A stretch of DNA of 64,000 bases from Bog-756 sp963845485 (GTDB lineage Bacteria; Actinomycetota; Acidimicrobiia; Acidimicrobiales; RAAP-2), in NCBI GenBank assembly GCA_963845485.1, contig CAWJSI010000017.1:290456-354455 (forward strand). Reading direction: 5' to 3'. Position 1 is the stretch's first letter. Every line of letters starts with the position of its first letter. The notes under the pieces were generated by a model, which ran no database searches, had not been told where the DNA came from, and worked only from the letters and a program-made list of their open reading frames with translations. Shown piece after piece: positions 61,524 through 64,000 of the stretch. A program made the translations under genes and the position numbers.

Positions 61524-62975
61524 ATGGCAGTGAACGGACAGCTGTACGTAGGCGGAGCCTGGTCCTCGCCGACCACGACGGCGACCATGGATGTCGTCTC
61601 CCCCCACACCGAGGAGGTCATCGCCACGGTGCCGACCGCCGGCCCCGGGGACGTGGACCGGGCTGTGGCCGCGGCCCGACTGGCCTTCGACGAGGGTCCG
61701 TGGCCGCGCCTCGAGCCCGCTGAGCGGATCGCCGCCGTGCGAGGCCTGGCTGAGCTCTACGCCGATCACCGCAAAGAGATGGCCAACCTCATCACCGCCG
61801 AGATGGGAGCTCCAACGTCGTTCTCCCGGTTCGCCCAGGCCACTCTGCCCATGATGCTGCTCACCACCTTCGCCGACCTCGCCGCCGGATACGAATGGGA
61901 GAGCTCCCGTCCCGGGGCCTATGGGGAGGACGTGATCGTCCAGCAGGCTCCGGCCGGTGTGGTCGTGGCCATCGTCCCGTGGAACATGCCCCAGTTCCTC
62001 ATCGCCGGCAAGCTGGCACCGGCCCTGCTCGCCGGCTGCCCCATCATCATCAAGCCGGCGCCCGAGACACCCCTTGATGCGCTCCTCCTGGCCGAGGTGA
62101 TCGACGAGATCGGACTTCCGCCGGGGCTGGTCAGTGTTCTTCCCGGAGGCCGCGAGGTCGGGGAGCTGCTGGTGGGTCACCCCGGCGTGGACAAGGTGGC
62201 CTTCACCGGGTCGACGGCGGCGGGCCGCCAGGTGGCCGCCGCGTGCGGGCAGTCGCTCACCAGGGTCAGCCTCGAACTCGGCGGCAAATCGGCGGCCATC
62301 GTGCTCGACGATGCCGACCCTTCGACGGTCGCCCAGGGCGTGCGGGTGGCCGGCCTCATGAACAGCGGGCAGGCCTGCGTGGCCCAGACCCGGGTCCTGG
62401 TGCCGAGATCGCGCTACGACGAGTACCTCGATGCCCTGGCGTCGATGGTTGAGGAGCTGCCCACCGGTGACCCGATGGACCGCGGGACCGAGATCGGTCC
62501 CCTGGTCACGAAACGTCAGCAGATCCGGGTACGGGGATTCATCGAGGACGGCCAGAAGGAGGGAGCCCGTCTCGTGGTGGGCGGATCGGACCACCCCGTC
62601 GGTCTCGACCGGGGTTGGTACGTACAACCCACACTCTTCGCCGACGTCGACAACGGCATGCGCATCGCCCGGGAGGAGATATTCGGACCGGTCCTGTCGG
62701 TCATCCCCTACCGGGACGGTGACGAGGCCGTCCGGATCGCCAACGATTCGGAGTACGGACTCTCGGGCTCGGTGTGGACCTCCGACGACGTTCGGGGACT
62801 CGAGGTGGCACGACGGGTGCGCACCGGCTCCTTCGGGGTGAACCAGCCCTACAGCATGGACCCAGCGGCACCCTTCGGAGGGGTGAAGTCGAGCGGTATC
62901 GGTCGCGAGCTCGGACGCGAGGGCCTGGAGGGCTACCTCGAGGCCAAGTCGATCTCGGTGGCCCCGGCTACCTAG
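61524..62975 (+). CDS. NAD(P)-dependent aldehyde dehydrogenase
   Basis: A 483-residue ALDH-superfamily enzyme oxidising an aldehyde to a carboxylic acid. The catalytic Glu is in LELGGKSA, the catalytic Cys in NSGQACVAQTR, and the cofactor motif is FTGSTAAGRQVA; the C-terminal closing segment APFGGVKSSGIGRELG is intact. In the pathway it would convert an aldehyde into the acid used by one of the CoA ligases. GGAGG lies before the ATG. It is convergent with the thiolase gene, with a hairpin between. Confidence 0.92.
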   Translation: MAVNGQLYVGGAWSSPTTTATMDVVSPHTEEVIATVPTAGPGDVDRAVAAARLAFDEGPWPRLEPAERIAAVRGLAELYADHRKEMANLITAEMGAPTSFSRFAQATLPMMLLTTFADLAAGYEWESSRPGAYGEDVIVQQAPAGVVVAIVPWNMPQFLIAGKLAPALLAGCPIIIKPAPETPLDALLLAEVIDEIGLPPGLVSVLPGGREVGELLVGHPGVDKVAFTGSTAAGRQVAAACGQSLTRVSLELGGKSAAIVLDDADPSTVAQGVRVAGLMNSGQACVAQTRVLVPRSRYDEYLDALASMVEELPTGDPMDRGTEIGPLVTKRQQIRVRGFIEDGQKEGARLVVGGSDHPVGLDRGWYVQPTLFADVDNGMRIAREEIFGPVLSVIPYRDGDEAVRIANDSEYGLSGSVWTSDDVRGLEVARRVRTGSFGVNQPYSMDPAAPFGGVKSSGIGRELGREGLEGYLEAKSISVAPAT

Positions 62976-62982
62976 CAGCCGG

Positions 62983-63000
62983 CCCCGCCATCAGGCGGGG
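62983..63000. terminator. Bidirectional terminator hairpin
   Basis: CCCCGCC and GGCGGGG form a perfect 7-bp stem with an ATCA loop. It lies between the convergent aldehyde dehydrogenase and thiolase genes and includes the thiolase stop codon. Confidence 0.55.
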
Positions 63001-64000
63001 GGAACCTCGAGCACGACCGCGGTGGACATGCCACCGCCGGCACACATGGCCGCCACACCCGTGCCACCCCCCCGACGACGGAGCTCGTGGGCGAGGGAGA
63101 TGACCATGCGCGCCCCGGTCATGGCAATGGGGTGGCCCAGACTGCACCCGCTTCCGAGGACGTTCACGACGGACTCGTCGATCCCGAGGATGCGGGTGGT
63201 GGCCACGCACATCGAGGCAAACGCCTCGTTGATCTCCCACAGGTCGACGTCATCGACGCTGAGTCCGGCGCGCTCGAGCGCTTTCGGAATGGCGATGGTC
63301 GGGGCCAGCCCGGTATCACGTGGCGGCACCCCGGCCGAGGCCCACGCCTTCACGGTAGCCAGCGATGTAAGGCCCAGTTCGTCGGCCAGCGCTCCCTCCA
63401 CCATGACCATGGCAGCGGCTCCGTCGTTCACCCCAGCGGCATTGCCGGCGGTGATGCTGAAACCTTCGATCTCAGGGTGCAGCGGCTTCAGCGAGCCCAG
63501 CTTCTCCATGCTCGTCTCCCGGCGCGGGTGCTCGTCCACCGCGAAGGTAAACGTGCTGCCGTCCCGGCGGGTGACCTCGAACGGAGCGATCTCGTCCAGA
63601 AAGGCGCCGGCGTCGATGGCGGACACGGCACGTTGATGGGACCGCAGGGCCCAGGCGTCCATCTCCTCCCGGGAGACTCCGGCACTCACGGCGGCATTCC
63701 AACCCACGGTGATGGACATGTCCATGTTGGGAGCCTCCGGGGTGTCACGGTGGCTGGGCGACATCCAGTCCGTCCAGTCATCGGTGCCAGGCACCCGTCG
63801 AGTAGCACGGGGCGAGGTGGACTGGGAGTAGGCACCCCCGGCGACGACGGCGCGGTCCATGCCGGCCCGGATGGAGGCCGCGGCACTCTGCACGGCGGCC
63901 AGCGAGGAGGCGCAGTGGCGGTTGTGGGCCACGCCCGGCGCATGGACCAGCCCGGCCTCGATGGCCGAGTAGCGGGCGATGTCGCCCCCGCCGTAGAGGC
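62991..64000 (-). CDS. Thiolase (acetyl-CoA C-acyltransferase), 5' end beyond the window
   Basis: The visible 336 codons are the C-terminal four-fifths of a thiolase, the enzyme that cleaves 3-ketoacyl-CoA in beta-oxidation. The reactive Cys is in HNRHCASSLAAV, close to the window edge. The second domain has ITAGNAAGVNDGAAAMVM, a His in GSGCSLGHPIAMTGARMV and a Cys in AAMCAGGGMSTAVVLE. The frame runs past 63932 (where an internal ATG occurs) to the window end, so the true start lies outside. It supplies the last step for the ligase-dehydrogenase-hydratase set in this island. Confidence 0.92.
   Translation of the reverse strand, partial: LYGGGDIARYSAIEAGLVHAPGVAHNRHCASSLAAVQSAAASIRAGMDRAVVAGGAYSQSTSPRATRRVPGTDDWTDWMSPSHRDTPEAPNMDMSITVGWNAAVSAGVSREEMDAWALRSHQRAVSAIDAGAFLDEIAPFEVTRRDGSTFTFAVDEHPRRETSMEKLGSLKPLHPEIEGFSITAGNAAGVNDGAAAMVMVEGALADELGLTSLATVKAWASAGVPPRDTGLAPTIAIPKALERAGLSVDDVDLWEINEAFASMCVATTRILGIDESVVNVLGSGCSLGHPIAMTGARMVISLAHELRRRGGGTGVAAMCAGGGMSTAVVLEVPPA

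Noticed and set aside
61416..62627. N-terminal extension of the LLM gene to a 721-residue protein
   Set aside because: The added 400 residues are the antisense of the aldehyde dehydrogenase gene and have no family similarity; a TTG start at 61415 with AAGGA upstream explains the gene.

Overview
The window is about 64 kb of GC-rich, densely packed, mostly codon-biased DNA from an actinobacterium. Several traits point to the Acidimicrobiia or a close relative: three luciferase-like oxidoreductases of the F420/flavin type, many acyl-CoA dehydrogenases in adjacent pairs, frequent GTG/TTG starts and leaderless promoters, TetR regulators, a type I pantothenate kinase, and a secreted protein with GYW...GDA repeats of the kind common in that class. 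This placement is inferred, since no rRNA or tRNA gene is visible. I saw no CRISPR array, insertion sequence, prophage gene or replication origin.

Layout. (1) 45-3767: a TauD-type dioxygenase followed by a binding protein, permease and ATPase of an SsuABC/TauABC-type importer, forming a sulfonate or taurine uptake and desulfonation unit. (2) 3921-5491: a small membrane protein and a secreted esterase. (3) 5575-10940: four tightly coupled genes (a coiled-coil protein, a tandem two-domain glycosyltransferase, a GT2 and a GT4 glycosyltransferase), probably for a surface glycan. (4) 10979-17026: pantothenate kinase, a luciferase-like oxidoreductase, a very unusual secreted protein joining a GH99-like glycosidase to an acid-phosphatase-like phosphoesterase, a PhyH-type dioxygenase and a membrane protein. 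(5) 17595-19269: a secreted beta-propeller-like protein whose N-terminal third is broken by several frameshifts. (6) 19423-30527: assorted metabolism plus two export systems, a DrrAB-type ABC exporter with a divergent TetR and an EmrB/QacA-type MFS pump with a divergent TetR. Each export intergenic region carries a candidate operator.

(7) 30574 to the window end is a catabolic island of more than 33 kb. It encodes three AMP-forming acyl-CoA ligases, two family III CoA-transferases, five acyl-CoA dehydrogenase polypeptides (two adjacent pairs plus one single), two enoyl-CoA hydratase-like proteins, a thiolase, a TesB-type thioesterase, an aldehyde dehydrogenase, three SDRs, a zinc alcohol dehydrogenase, a P450, a Rieske oxygenase with a KshB-like reductase, a second TauD/TfdA dioxygenase, an amidohydrolase and two near-identical-HTH TetR regulators. 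Together these read as oxidative attack on a cyclic or branched carbon skeleton, CoA activation and beta-oxidation. The overall logic resembles actinobacterial steroid or terpenoid catabolism, but the gene set does not match a pathway I can name. Intergenic sites with a GAGAAC core recur across the island, and two divergent promoter regions share a 40-bp block. Both suggest a common regulon.
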